NCBI RefSeq assembly: GCF_025919725.1
Contig: NZ_CP081495.1
Coordinates: 1,550,001 to 1,614,000 of the forward strand
DNA: 64,000 nt
Origin: Flavobacterium agricola
Lineage (GTDB): Bacteria > Bacteroidota > Bacteroidia > Flavobacteriales > Flavobacteriaceae
Direction of reading: 5' to 3'
The position numbers were made by a program, and so were the translations under genes. This document shows positions 1-8,792 of this stretch, in pieces (within the stretch, counting starts at the first letter, position 1; every line of letters starts with the position of its first letter). Below the pieces are notes generated by a model that was not told the DNA's origin, ran no database searches, and was given only the letters and a program-made list of their open reading frames with translations.

Positions 1-207
1 GCTCTAGAATCATTTTTAAAAAATGTAGGAACTACGTTAAAAGACGGTAAAAAAATCTCATTAGTAGGTTTTGGATCATGGTCAGTTTCTGAAAGAGCTG
101 CTAGAGAAGGTAGAAACCCTCAAACTGGTAAAACTATTAAAATTGCTGCTAAAAAAGTAGTTAAATTTAAAGCAGGTGCTGAATTAGAAGCTGCGGTAAA
201 CAAATAA
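1..207 (+). CDS. HU-family DNA-binding protein (3' part)
   Basis: This is the C-terminal part of a histone-like HU/IHF protein; the start lies outside the window. The visible 68 residues include the family signature GFGSW followed by the beta-arm with R-N-P-Q-T-G-K and the terminal helix ending AGAELEAAVNK. HU binds the minor groove, bends DNA and helps compact the nucleoid. In a full-length HU (about 90-100 residues) this segment is the second half, including the DNA-inserting proline (NPQTG). A strong intrinsic terminator follows 34 bases after the stop. Family assignment is secure; which HU paralogue it is cannot be told. Confidence 0.93.
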   Translation, partial: ALESFLKNVGTTLKDGKKISLVGFGSWSVSERAAREGRNPQTGKTIKIAAKKVVKFKAGAELEAAVNK

Positions 208-240
208 TTGAAAATACATTCAATAAATAGTTTTATAAAA

Positions 241-270
241 TCTCTCAATTTTTGAGAGATTTTTTTATTT
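241..270 (+). terminator. Rho-independent terminator after HU gene
   Basis: An 8-bp perfect stem TCTCTCAA / TTGAGAGA with a 3-base loop is followed by a run of seven T. It ends the HU transcript. Confidence 0.85.
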
Positions 271-314
271 TAAACCGTTTTTTTTTATTAATTTAATTGA
301 AAAATAAATACTTT

Positions 315-857
315 ATGGTTGTTAAAAAAGGAAATGTTTTGATTGCGCAGCCTCAAAGTTCGTGCACTGATATTTTTGATAAAAGTTTAATTTTCATTGC
401 AGATCATCACACCAAAGGCAGCGTAGGTTTTATATTAAATAAACCCTTAGAATGTACGTTAAATGATTTGTTGCCAGAAATACATGCAGATTTCACCATT
501 TATCGTGGCGGACCTGTTGAAGATGAAAATTTATATTTTATACATAAAGTACCGCACCTTATTCCAAATAGCGTAAAAATTTATAAAAACATATATTGGG
601 GCGGTGATTTTAGCACTGTACAACAACTTTTAAACAGCAATGCCTTACAAGACAGCGATATTATGTTTTTTTTAGGTTATTCAGGTTGGGGTGTAAATCA
701 GCTTATGGATGAAATTGAAGAAGAACATTGGTTGGTAAGCCAACAACAAGAAATAAATTTTACCCAAACTTACAACAGCTGGGAGCGTAAAATAAAAGAG
801 CACAACCCAGAAATGGCTTTCTGGATTAATGCTCCTAATAATCCTTCGTACAATTAA
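315..857 (+). CDS. YqgE/AlgH family protein
   Basis: This is a cytoplasmic protein of about 180 residues of the YqgE/AlgH (UPF0301) family, whose biochemical role is not established. Family hallmarks are the N-terminal KKGNVLIAQP, the segment GFILNKP, the central YRGGPV, and GYSGWG near residue 125. The ATG at 315 is preferred because family members begin just before KKG. A TTG at 297 in the same frame would add six residues (MKNKYF). The gene follows the HU terminator, and its stop overlaps by four bases the stop of the convergent aminotransferase gene. Confidence 0.9.
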   Translation: MVVKKGNVLIAQPQSSCTDIFDKSLIFIADHHTKGSVGFILNKPLECTLNDLLPEIHADFTIYRGGPVEDENLYFIHKVPHLIPNSVKIYKNIYWGGDFSTVQQLLNSNALQDSDIMFFLGYSGWGVNQLMDEIEEEHWLVSQQQEINFTQTYNSWERKIKEHNPEMAFWINAPNNPSYN

Positions 858-1684
858 ATACTTGCGTTTAGTAATTGTAGTACTTTATGTGCAACTTGGG
901 TTGTAAATGTTTTTTTACGGTATTTGGTAATAGGCTGAATACCTTTTATGGCATTGGTTAAAAACAGCTCATCAGCTTTTTGCAAATCAAAAGGAGAAAT
1001 AGCTCTTTCTGCAATCACAAATTCCGTGTCTTTTTTCAAAATACGTAATAAATGTTTACGTAAAATTCCGTTTAAACAACCGTCGCTTAAAGGCGGGGTT
1101 ATAATGGTATTGTCTTGTACTAAAAATAAATTGCTATCAATAGCTTCGGCAACATTTTTATTGGTGTTTAAAATAATACAATTATCATATCCATTTTCTT
1201 TAGCATAAATTCCTGCTGTTATTTGTACCATTCTATTGGTACTTTTTATGGTAGATAAAAGCTGTGCGTTAATGGTATAATCTTTAAATAACTCTACCTC
1301 ATACGGCGCATCTGTAATAAAATACGATTCGTTTTCTAAAGGTTGTGCATGAATTAAGTACGAAACCGCATCGGTTTTAGGTACATAAAAACCTTCACTT
1401 TCTCTAAAAACAGTAATTCGAATACGATAAGCAGCTGCAGGTTCACAAGTATTAATTAAATTAGTTATTTGCTCGTCAAAAAATTCCATTGTAAAAAACA
1501 TCGGAATTTCCATTCGCAAAATACGCATCGAAGCCATTAATCTGAAATAATGATCTTCTAAAAATAATATTTTATTTTGACTAACTTTAATTGTTTCAAA
1601 AACAGCATCTCCATACAAAAATGCGCGGTTGTGACTGATTGCAAGCCTAAATTCTGATGCAATTTGCCCGTTAAAATTGTACAT
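854..1684 (-). CDS. Class IV aminotransferase (PabC/DAAT/BCAT fold)
   Basis: This is a 276-residue PLP-dependent fold-type IV enzyme. Near the N-terminus YGDAVFETIKV and EDHYFRL match the family's substrate-domain motif. The PLP lysine is expected in the middle, within IKSTNR. N-V-A-E-A-I-D-S-N-L-F and TPPLSDGCLNGILR form the cofactor phosphate-binding signature, and FLTNAIKGIQPI closes the fold. Such proteins are aminodeoxychorismate lyase (folate synthesis), D-amino-acid or branched-chain aminotransferases. The length and single-copy style fit PabC, but the substrate cannot be decided from sequence. A Bacteroidota -7 element (CAAATATA on the plus strand, 1709-1716) lies 25 bases upstream of the ATG. 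Confidence 0.85.
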   Translation of the reverse strand: MYNFNGQIASEFRLAISHNRAFLYGDAVFETIKVSQNKILFLEDHYFRLMASMRILRMEIPMFFTMEFFDEQITNLINTCEPAAAYRIRITVFRESEGFYVPKTDAVSYLIHAQPLENESYFITDAPYEVELFKDYTINAQLLSTIKSTNRMVQITAGIYAKENGYDNCIILNTNKNVAEAIDSNLFLVQDNTIITPPLSDGCLNGILRKHLLRILKKDTEFVIAERAISPFDLQKADELFLTNAIKGIQPITKYRKKTFTTQVAHKVLQLLNASI

Positions 1685-1727
1685 ATTGAACTTATTAGTT
1701 TAACAACGCAAATATACTATTTGTAAA

Positions 1728-2120
1728 TTAAACAGAACCTATCACTTGCTTTAAATCTGCAATTTGGTTTTCCCACAGTTGGGCTGCTTCTTTCATATCA
1801 TCTTCGTAAGCAAAATCAACTACAAATAAAGAAACATCTTTGGTTAATTCATGCTCAATAATACGTAATTCAAAAAAATAATCGGTATCCTGCTCGTCTT
1901 CATCTTGCCAACGAAACTTTACTTTTTCGCCAGATTTTTTTGAGGCCAACCTTGCTTTTTCTTCAGATCCGTCCCAAATAAAAGTAAATAATTCTCCTCT
2001 AGAATTTACGTTATCAGCAAACCATTCTTGTAATCCTGATGGCGTAGAAATATATTGATATAACAATTGCGGTGACGATGTGATAGGAAATTCTAACTCG
2101 TACCTAACTTTTTGTTCCAT
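1728..2120 (-). CDS. START-like domain protein (AHSA1/SRPBCC type)
   Basis: This is a 130-residue single-domain protein of the START-like/SRPBCC helix-grip fold. Supporting features are the opening beta-strand YELEFPITSSPQLLYQYIS, the conserved GLQEWFADNV, the central FIWDGSEEKA and the long C-terminal helix ending WENQIADLKQVIGSV. Members are widespread in Flavobacteriia and of unknown ligand. The protein is probably cytoplasmic, as there is no signal peptide or membrane segment. It lies 43 bases upstream of the aminotransferase gene on the same strand, although that gene has its own promoter-like element in between. Confidence 0.82.
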   Translation of the reverse strand: MEQKVRYELEFPITSSPQLLYQYISTPSGLQEWFADNVNSRGELFTFIWDGSEEKARLASKKSGEKVKFRWQDEDEQDTDYFFELRIIEHELTKDVSLFVVDFAYEDDMKEAAQLWENQIADLKQVIGSV

Positions 2121-2196
2121 GTTTTCAAATTTTTTGAAATATATATATTAATTAAAAAATAAAAAAATTTATTCTGTTCTTTTTTTAAATACTTAC

Positions 2197-2228
2197 TTGC
2201 ACAACAAAAAAAAAGGTTTATATATTTG
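2197..2228 (+). promoter_or_regulatory. Bacteroidota-type promoter for tRNA-Met
   Basis: TTG at 2197-2199 and TATATTTG at 2221-2228 are separated by 21 bases, matching the Bacteroidota sigma-ABfr consensus. It sits 43 bases ahead of the tRNA. Confidence 0.75.
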
Positions 2229-2271
2229 CACCCGGATTAGGAAACCAACTTTTTAATCTAAGATAAATTAT

Positions 2272-2345
2272 GGCGAGGTAGCTCAGTTGGTTAGAGCGCA
2301 GGATTCATAACCCTGAGGTCACGGGTTCAACTCCCGTCTTCGCTA
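2272..2345 (+). tRNA. tRNA-Met (anticodon CAT)
   Basis: A 74-base cloverleaf begins GGCGAGG and closes with CTTCGCT plus discriminator A. The anticodon CAT is at 2306-2308 in the loop TTCATAA, and the T-loop is TTCAACT. The CCA end is not encoded. The anticodon stem lacks the three consecutive G-C pairs of initiator tRNA, so it is more likely elongator Met. A CAT tRNA that is modified to read Ile AUA cannot be excluded from sequence alone. Confidence 0.93.
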
Positions 2346-2355
2346 CGAAATAAAA

Positions 2356-2387
2356 AAACCAAATCGATTTAGATTTGGTTTTTTTGT
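2356..2387 (+). terminator. Intrinsic terminator after tRNA-Met
   Basis: A 10-bp stem AAACCAAATC / GATTTGGTTT with a 6-base loop is followed by T5. It lies between tRNA-Met and the convergent S24 gene and can serve both. Confidence 0.85.
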
Positions 2388-2388
2388 T

Positions 2389-3048
2389 TTATGTAATTTT
2401 AACAACGTTTTTAATACATCCTAATGCAGCAATTTTGCTAACTTCAATATTCCGATCTAAATATTGTTTATCTTCATTTACCAACTTCACATAACCAGAT
2501 CCTAAATCAGATTTATATACATATCGAATGGTTTGATACGTTTTTTTGGCATCAATATAAATTGATAAAATGTACATTTTTTTGTACTCAATTTGCTTTA
2601 CGTCAACCGGTACGTTTTGGTACACCACGTAATCACCTATTTCTAAAACAGGTTCCATATTATCGGTTTCAACTTGTGTTGCACCATCACCATCGGTAAT
2701 TCCGGGTAAGCTTACAAATGTTTTTTGGGTATCTTTTAGTAAATCAGCATCCTTGTTTAGGCATTGTGACAAAGGTAAAAACGGAATTTTATTTTGCTCT
2801 TTGCTTTTAACTTCGGGCTCTACCTCAACAATTTTACTTGTCATTTTCTTTTTAGGTCCTTTACCGGTAATTAACCATTCGGGATTAATTTCAGGACATT
2901 TATTAAAAACCAATTCAATATCAAACGTATTTCTTGATTTCCAATTCGATAAAACTTGGGGTTTAATTCCTAAAAATTTAGCAAAATCTGCGTTAGTTTC
3001 AAATTTATAATGCTCAATCAGCTTATTTATTATATGCGTTTTATTCAT
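2389..3048 (-). CDS. S24/CI-like repressor, catalytic dyad absent
   Basis: This 219-residue protein has an N-terminal CI-type helix-turn-helix (about residues 5-65: ADFAKFLGIKPQVLSNWKSRN, then PEWLITGKG) and a C-terminal LexA/S24-like beta domain (about 88-219). In self-cleaving relatives the second domain carries G-D-S-M with a serine nucleophile and, later, a lysine in a V-K-R context. Here the corresponding residues read T-D-N-M-E-P (Asn130) and Q-T-I-R-Y (Arg175), so both catalytic positions appear substituted. It should still bind DNA and dimerise, but RecA-stimulated autocleavage is unlikely. No phage genes lie nearby, so it appears to be a resident regulator. A 10-bp palindrome upstream (3106-3115) could be its operator. 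Its targets are unknown. Confidence 0.85.
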   Translation of the reverse strand: MNKTHIINKLIEHYKFETNADFAKFLGIKPQVLSNWKSRNTFDIELVFNKCPEINPEWLITGKGPKKKMTSKIVEVEPEVKSKEQNKIPFLPLSQCLNKDADLLKDTQKTFVSLPGITDGDGATQVETDNMEPVLEIGDYVVYQNVPVDVKQIEYKKMYILSIYIDAKKTYQTIRYVYKSDLGSGYVKLVNEDKQYLDRNIEVSKIAALGCIKNVVKIT

Positions 3049-3105
3049 ATCAGAACTGTAATAATTAATACCAAGATTTTAGAGCTGAAAACAATTTGGA
3101 GGCTG

Positions 3106-3115
3106 TAAACGTTTA
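3106..3115. promoter_or_regulatory. Perfect palindrome, candidate operator
   Basis: TAAACGTTTA is a perfect 10-bp palindrome in the 213-base gap between the S24 repressor and the photolyase gene, 58 bases upstream of the repressor ATG. Such short dyads are typical CI-type operators, but the assignment is inference only. Confidence 0.25.
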
Positions 3116-3261
3116 AAACAATAAATAAAAAACAATAGTATTTTCTTAATAAACTAATTTTTCTTAAAAATAGTATAAAAACACGAGTTATTTATCTAAA
3201 AAATGCGTTGAAGCAATTTTTTTAAAGCATAAAATACGTATTTTTAACAAATAATACAAAA

Positions 3262-4569
3262 ATGACTTGCTGTTTTATGGAACCAAATACTGAAATTTGC
3301 CTTTTCTGGTTTAGACGCGATTTAAGAGCTTTTGATAATCATGGTTTTTATAAAGCTTTAGCAAATAATCCAACCGTAGTTCCAATTTTTATTTTTGATC
3401 CTGAAATACTAAAACGTTTTGATTGCGAAACAGATAAACGTTTGGCTTATATTATTGAAAAAGTAAAGCAATTAAAAAAATCAATTAATCTTCAGGTATT
3501 TTTCGACCAGCCGATTACTGTTTTTAATCAATTAGTACAAAAGCATACTATTACCGCTGTTTATACCAATCAAGATTACGAACCACAGGCAATAGCTCGT
3601 GACGCACAGGTTAAAACCTTTTTAGCAACACATAACATTGCTTTTCATAGCTTTAAAGATCAGGTTATTTTTCATGAAAACGATATTTTAAAAACAGATG
3701 GTTCGCCTTATACCGTTTTTACGCCTTATTCTAAAAAATGGAAAGAAACGTTTAACTCAACCATTTTTAAAAGCTATCCTAGCGAAAAGCTGTTAGATAA
3801 AATCGCAACTTTTTCAATTTCTAATTTTGCAATTGATCAACTACCTTTTTCACCGCAGCAGGTTGCCATAAACGAAACCGTTGATTTATCAATTGTGAAA
3901 AAATATAATGAAACTCGAGATTATCCTGGAATACAAGGTACAACCGACATTGCTACTGCCTTACGTTTTGGAACCGTTTCTATTCGAGCTTGTGTAGAAA
4001 TAGCACATCAGCATAATGAAACTTGGTTAAACGAGCTTATTTGGCGTGAATTTTACTTGCAAATTCTTTTTCATTTTCCGCAGGTTGTTACGCAATGTTT
4101 TAAACCCAAATACGAAAACATAAATTGGCGAAATAATGAAACCGAATTTCAGCTTTGGTGTGAAGGAAAAACAGGATATGCAATTGTAGATGCAGGCATG
4201 CGCGAACTAAATCAAACCGGAAAAATGCACAATCGGGTGCGAATGGTGGTTGCTAGCTTTTTATGTAAACATTTATTAATTGATTGGCGCTGGGGCGAAG
4301 CATATTTTGCACAAAAGCTTTTAGATTATGATTTGGCTGCCAATAACGGCAATTGGCAATGGGCAGCAGGTTGCGGCTGTGATGCGGCGCCGTATTTCAG
4401 AATTTTTAATCCGTACGAACAAACTAAAAAATTTGATCCAAAACTAACCTACATAAAAAAATGGGTTCCGGAATATGACGAATTTTATGAATTATTACCT
4501 ATTGTAGATCATAAATTTGCACGCGAAAGAACTTTAACAACCTACAAAAAAGCTTTAGACAACGTTTAG
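3262..4569 (+). CDS. phrB: Deoxyribodipyrimidine (CPD) photolyase
   Basis: This flavoprotein repairs cyclobutane pyrimidine dimers using blue light. The 435-residue length suits class I CPD photolyases. The N-terminal antenna domain starts with LFWFRRDLRAFDNHG. The FAD-binding helical domain contains LNELIWREFY, GKMHNRVRMVVASF, DWRWGE, NNGNWQW and the substrate-pocket segment DAAPYFRIFNP. The usual electron-transfer tryptophans are in place (DWRWGE, NGNWQW). Translation may begin at 3262 or at the second ATG at 3277 (MEPNTEIC), which places the LFWFRRDLR motif nearer the expected distance from the start. A strong hairpin terminator is built into the last codons. Confidence 0.93.
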   Translation: MTCCFMEPNTEICLFWFRRDLRAFDNHGFYKALANNPTVVPIFIFDPEILKRFDCETDKRLAYIIEKVKQLKKSINLQVFFDQPITVFNQLVQKHTITAVYTNQDYEPQAIARDAQVKTFLATHNIAFHSFKDQVIFHENDILKTDGSPYTVFTPYSKKWKETFNSTIFKSYPSEKLLDKIATFSISNFAIDQLPFSPQQVAINETVDLSIVKKYNETRDYPGIQGTTDIATALRFGTVSIRACVEIAHQHNETWLNELIWREFYLQILFHFPQVVTQCFKPKYENINWRNNETEFQLWCEGKTGYAIVDAGMRELNQTGKMHNRVRMVVASFLCKHLLIDWRWGEAYFAQKLLDYDLAANNGNWQWAAGCGCDAAPYFRIFNPYEQTKKFDPKLTYIKKWVPEYDEFYELLPIVDHKFARERTLTTYKKALDNV

Positions 4570-4590
4570 TTGCTAAAGCTTTTTTATTTT
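4546..4590 (+). terminator. Terminator embedded in the photolyase 3' end
   Basis: The stem AAAAAAGCTTTAG (4546-4558) pairs with CTAAAGCTTTTTT (4573-4585), with an inner CAAC/GTTG extension. The upstream arm lies within the last codons of the photolyase gene and the downstream arm ends in a T-run. Confidence 0.75.
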
Positions 4591-4643
4591 GAAATAAATT
4601 GTATCTGTGCTCGTTGTATTTACAATAGCTATTTCAAAAAAAC

Positions 4644-6698
4644 ATGAACAAAATCTATTTTCCCACGTTTGTATTTCTTTTATTTTTAAACATTTCGTGT
4701 ACCAAAACACATTCAGAATCAGTAAACCTAATTGATACAACCAATATGGATCTTACTGTAAAACCCGGAAATAATTTTTATCAATATGTAAACGGCGGAT
4801 GGATGAACAAAATAAACGATCCGGAAGCTGCAATTTCAGATTTAGATGCATTTAGTTTGGTTAGCAAAAAAACCGATTCAATATTAACAGAATATGTTGC
4901 AGAACTTATAGAAACAAATAATTATACTGCAGATTCTGACATTGGTAAAGGCATTAACTTGTACAAAACGTATATAGATTCTACAAAACGTAACGCACAA
5001 GGCATTCAGCCTTTATTACCAGAATTACAAGCTATTGACCAAATTAATAACTTAAACGATTTAAATCAGTTTTTATCCGAAAATGCTTTGCTTGGTGGTT
5101 ATGGATTATATGAATTAAGGGTTGGTTCTGATTTAAAAGATTCAAATAAAAACTCCATTTTTTTAACCGCAAGCGGATTAGAATTTCCAAACACCTCCTA
5201 TTACACAGATAAAGACGAAAAAACACAACAACTTAAAGCTGCTTATAAAAAACACATAGCAATCATGTTGCAGTTTGCATCAATTTCTGTTAAAGATGCA
5301 GAACAAGCCGCAGAAAATATTTTTGCAATAGAAAATCAGTTGGCTCAAGCATCTTTAACCCAAAACCAAATGCGCAATGCCAATTTAACCTACAACCCAA
5401 CTACCTTGGCTGAGTTACAACAACTAAATGCTGAAATAAATTGGAAGACCATTTTTGAAGCTGCCGGACTTAAAAATGCAAAAACCTTAAATGTAAAACA
5501 ACCCAATTATATAAAAGCTTTGGCAAATGTGTTACAATCACAAAATATTGATGAAATAAAAAATTATTTAAAATGGAAATTGCTAGCTAGTAAATCTGAA
5601 TATTTATCAGAAGAAATTGCTTTAACACATCAAAACTTTTACAATCAATATGTTTTTAATCGCCAACCGTATCAAACAATTTATGATGAAGAAGCGGTCG
5701 AGGTAATAAACGAGCATCTTCCACAAGCTTTAGGTAAAATTTATGTAGAGCAGTATTTTTCGGAAGATGCGAAAGAAAAAGTAGAGGAAATGATTACTAA
5801 TATTATTGAGGCATATCGAATCCGAATTAATCAATTAGATTGGATGGATGCCAAAACCAAAAAAGGCGCTATTGATAAGTTAGATAAACTAATTATTAAG
5901 GTTGGATATCCTGACGAATGGGAAGATTATTCAGCTTTAACCCTTTTCAGTCCAGAAAACGGAACATATTACGAAAACCAACAACAATTAACCCGTTGGC
6001 AAAACCGCAACAATTTTGCACAATATAAAAAAACTGTTAATAAAGCCAATTGGGATAGCGAAGATGCGCCGCAAGAAATTGATGCATATTACAGCCCTAG
6101 CAACAATGAAATATTATTTACGGCTGCCTTTTTACAACCACCGTATTTTGATGTTTTAGCAGATGATGCCGTAAATTACGGAGCCATAGGTACGGTTATT
6201 GGGCACGAAATTTCTCATGCGTTTGACGATCAAGGTTCACAATACGATGCCAACGGTAATTTAACCAATTGGTGGACCGATAAAGATGCTGCGCATTTTA
6301 AAACCTTGGGTAAAAAACTAAGTGCCTATTTCTCTAATTTACAACATAGACCGGGCATGCATTTAAATGGAGAAAATACATTAGGAGAAAACATCGGAGA
6401 TTTTGGTGGCGTACAAGCAGCTTACGATGCATTACAACTGCAACAAAAAAAACAAAAACAAGGCATGATTGATGGTTTTACGCCCGAACAACGTTTTTTT
6501 ATTTCTTACACAAACGTTTGGCGAACAAACGCTACGGACGATGATGTTGCCTATCAAATAAAAACGGATTATCATGCACCCGATTATTACCGCAGCTTTG
6601 TTCCGTTACAGCATACCGATGCCTGGTACAAAGCCTTTACCATTTCACCATCAGATTCTTTATATATCGGACCAGAAAACCGAATAAAAACATGGTAA
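4644..6698 (+). CDS. M13-family zinc endopeptidase (neprilysin/PepO type), lipoprotein
   Basis: This is a 684-residue gluzincin metallopeptidase. The zinc motif HEISH occupies residues 521-525 (V-I-G-H-E-I-S-H-A-F-D-D-Q-G), and the third ligand glutamate is in E582-N-I-G-D, exactly the M13 arrangement. The C-terminus carries NVWRTNATDDDV and the family-typical DAWYKAF. The N-terminus is a signal peptide ending LFLNISC, so it is probably lipid-anchored in the envelope. M13 enzymes cut short peptides. The gene stands alone between two hairpin terminators. Confidence 0.93.
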   Translation: MNKIYFPTFVFLLFLNISCTKTHSESVNLIDTTNMDLTVKPGNNFYQYVNGGWMNKINDPEAAISDLDAFSLVSKKTDSILTEYVAELIETNNYTADSDIGKGINLYKTYIDSTKRNAQGIQPLLPELQAIDQINNLNDLNQFLSENALLGGYGLYELRVGSDLKDSNKNSIFLTASGLEFPNTSYYTDKDEKTQQLKAAYKKHIAIMLQFASISVKDAEQAAENIFAIENQLAQASLTQNQMRNANLTYNPTTLAELQQLNAEINWKTIFEAAGLKNAKTLNVKQPNYIKALANVLQSQNIDEIKNYLKWKLLASKSEYLSEEIALTHQNFYNQYVFNRQPYQTIYDEEAVEVINEHLPQALGKIYVEQYFSEDAKEKVEEMITNIIEAYRIRINQLDWMDAKTKKGAIDKLDKLIIKVGYPDEWEDYSALTLFSPENGTYYENQQQLTRWQNRNNFAQYKKTVNKANWDSEDAPQEIDAYYSPSNNEILFTAAFLQPPYFDVLADDAVNYGAIGTVIGHEISHAFDDQGSQYDANGNLTNWWTDKDAAHFKTLGKKLSAYFSNLQHRPGMHLNGENTLGENIGDFGGVQAAYDALQLQQKKQKQGMIDGFTPEQRFFISYTNVWRTNATDDDVAYQIKTDYHAPDYYRSFVPLQHTDAWYKAFTISPSDSLYIGPENRIKTW

Positions 6699-6702
6699 AT
6701 TT

Positions 6703-6732
6703 AAAAAGCTCTTGTAAAAAAGAGCTTTTTTT
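6703..6732 (+). terminator. Intrinsic terminator after M13 peptidase gene
   Basis: The stem AAAAGCTCT / AGAGCTTTT with a short A-rich loop is followed by T-rich sequence. Confidence 0.75.
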
Positions 6733-6813
6733 GTATTTCTTGTAAAACAAAATCAATATTTCGTTTTATCCTTTTTTTTAATACATTTACAAGCAAACAA
6801 ATCAAAATCAATA

Positions 6814-7299
6814 ATGAACAACATTTTTAAAGTTAACGTAAACAAGGTATTTGACTTTAATTTGTCTGAGCAAGACAGTGCAAGTTTAGATGCTGTTTCG
6901 CTTAACACCGAAAATTATCACATAGTACATCAAAACAAAACGTACACAGCCGAAATCGTAAAAAAAGATTTCGTAAACAAAACCTACACGGTACTTATTA
7001 ACAATAACGAATATGTAGTTTCAATCGCCAATCAATTGGATCAATTGATTAAAGAAATGGGATTTGAAGTTGGTAAAACCAAAATTGTTAATGCCATTAA
7101 AGCACCCATGCCTGGTTTAATTTTAGAGATAAATGTTGCGGTGGGCCTAGAAGTTCAGGAAGGCGAAAATTTATTAATTCTTGAAGCCATGAAAATGGAA
7201 AATAGTTTTGATTCACCACGTTCTGGAATCATCAAATCAATCGCTGTAACTAAAGGACAAGCGGTAGATAAAGGCCAATTATTAATTGAATTTGAATAA
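6814..7299 (+). CDS. Biotin carboxyl carrier subunit of acyl-CoA carboxylase
   Basis: This 161-residue protein has a biotinyl/lipoyl domain at residues about 90-160. It contains KAPMPGLILEI and the biotinylation motif EAMKM with target Lys127. The N-terminal 80 residues form the linker/beta region seen in flavobacterial carrier subunits. It carries carboxybiotin between the biotin carboxylase and the carboxyltransferase encoded directly downstream. The three genes together form an acyl-CoA carboxylase, probably propionyl-CoA carboxylase, that makes methylmalonyl-CoA. It is separate from the fatty-acid-synthesis carboxyltransferase gene accA at 14.4 kb. The stop codon TAA (7297-7299) is in the same reading frame as the next gene. 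Confidence 0.9.
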   Translation: MNNIFKVNVNKVFDFNLSEQDSASLDAVSLNTENYHIVHQNKTYTAEIVKKDFVNKTYTVLINNNEYVVSIANQLDQLIKEMGFEVGKTKIVNAIKAPMPGLILEINVAVGLEVQEGENLLILEAMKMENSFDSPRSGIIKSIAVTKGQAVDKGQLLIEFE

Positions 7300-7302
7300 T
7301 CA

Positions 7303-8751
7303 AAAAAAAAAAAAATATTAGTTGCAAATCGTGGTGAAATTGCACTACGTGTAATGAAAACAGCTCGTAAAATGGGCATTAAAACGGTGGCGGTTTACTC
7401 AGTTGCCGATCGTCAATCGCCTCACGTTAAATTTGCTGACGAAGCTGTTTGCATTGGCGAAGCACCTTCTAACCAATCGTATCTTTTAGGCGATAAAATT
7501 ATTGAAGTTTGTAAAGCATTAAACGTTGATGGCATTCATCCCGGATACGGATTTTTATCAGAAAATTCAAAATTTGCACAATTAGCCGAACAAAACGGCA
7601 TTACATTTATCGGTCCAAAATCTCATGCGATCGAAGTAATGGGCGATAAATTAGCAGCTAAAGAAACCGTTAAGGCGTATAACATTCCTATGGTTCCTGG
7701 TTTAGATCACGCCATTACCGATATTGATGAAGCCAAACAAGTAGCTAAAGAAGTTGGTTTTCCAATCTTAATTAAAGCTTCTGCAGGCGGTGGTGGAAAA
7801 GGAATGCGCGTGGTAGAAAAAGAATCAGATTTTGAATCGCAAATGCAACGCGCCATTTCAGAAGCAACATCGGCATTTGGTGATGGATCTGTTTTTATTG
7901 AAAAATATGTAGCTTCTCCGCGTCATATCGAAATTCAAGTTTTAGCCGATACGCACGGCAATGTAGTTTATTTATTCGAGCGCGAATGTTCAATTCAACG
8001 CCGTCATCAAAAAGTAGTTGAAGAAGCGCCTTCAGCCGTTTTAACTCCAGAAATTCGTAAAGCCATGGGCGAAGCTGCTGTAAAAGTGGCAAAATCTTGT
8101 GATTATGTGGGTGCTGGTACGGTTGAATTTTTGTTAGATGAAAACAAAAATTTTTACTTCTTAGAAATGAATACGCGTTTGCAAGTGGAACATCCGGTTA
8201 CCGAATTAATTACAGGAATTGATTTAGTTGAGATGCAAATTCGCGTAGCTCGCGGCGAAGTACTTCCTATAAAACAAGAAGATTTACATATTAAAGGCCA
8301 TGCGTTAGAATTGCGTGTGTATGCCGAAGATCCGTTAAACGATTTCTTACCTTCTGTAGGAAATTTAGAAACGTATATTTTACCGCAAGGCGAAGGAATT
8401 CGTGTTGATAATGGTTTTGAACAAGGCATGGATGTGCCTATTTATTACGATCCAATGTTATCAAAACTAATCACTTATGGTAAAGATCGTAACGAAGCCA
8501 TTCAAATTATGCTAAAAGCCATTCAAGATTATAAAATTGAAGGCGTAAGCACAACCTTACCTTTCGGAACATTTGTTATAGAGCATGATGCATTTGTTTC
8601 TGGAAATTTTGACACCAACTTTGTTAAAAAATTTTACAGCCCAGAAATCATTAAAGAAAATCAAGCTAAAGAAGCCGAAGTTGCAGCAATGCTAGCTTTA
8701 AAACAATATTTAACCGATCAACAAATTTTACGCGTACCAACTAAATTGTAG
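7303..8751 (+). CDS. Biotin carboxylase subunit; no standard start codon visible
   Basis: This is the ATP-grasp enzyme that carboxylates biotin on the preceding carrier subunit. The protein shows the N-terminal Rossmann start [15 protein letters not shown], then [10 protein letters not shown], the glycine-rich ATP loop [26 protein letters not shown], and the catalytic [14 protein letters not shown]. The conserved N-terminus begins around 7306, but from the carrier's TAA at 7297 to 7354 there is no ATG, GTG or TTG in this frame; the region is TCA followed by 14 consecutive A. The first ATG (7354) would delete the first beta strand and the nucleotide-fold motif. A lost TG inside the A-run, giving ATGAAAAAAATATTA, is the simplest repair. 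The coordinate given is the start of conserved coding sequence, not a proven start. Confidence 0.88.
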   Translation, partial: KKKKILVANRGEIALRVMKTARKMGIKTVAVYSVADRQSPHVKFADEAVCIGEAPSNQSYLLGDKIIEVCKALNVDGIHPGYGFLSENSKFAQLAEQNGITFIGPKSHAIEVMGDKLAAKETVKAYNIPMVPGLDHAITDIDEAKQVAKEVGFPILIKASAGGGGKGMRVVEKESDFESQMQRAISEATSAFGDGSVFIEKYVASPRHIEIQVLADTHGNVVYLFERECSIQRRHQKVVEEAPSAVLTPEIRKAMGEAAVKVAKSCDYVGAGTVEFLLDENKNFYFLEMNTRLQVEHPVTELITGIDLVEMQIRVARGEVLPIKQEDLHIKGHALELRVYAEDPLNDFLPSVGNLETYILPQGEGIRVDNGFEQGMDVPIYYDPMLSKLITYGKDRNEAIQIMLKAIQDYKIEGVSTTLPFGTFVIEHDAFVSGNFDTNFVKKFYSPEIIKENQAKEAEVAAMLALKQYLTDQQILRVPTKL

Positions 8752-8792
8752 TTTTTATTAATCTCATTTTTAAAAACGTAAAAGCAAAAAAC

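Noticed and set aside
2389..3048. Prophage marker (CI-like repressor)
   Set aside because: No integrase, structural or lysis genes lie nearby, and the flanking genes are ordinary chromosomal functions.
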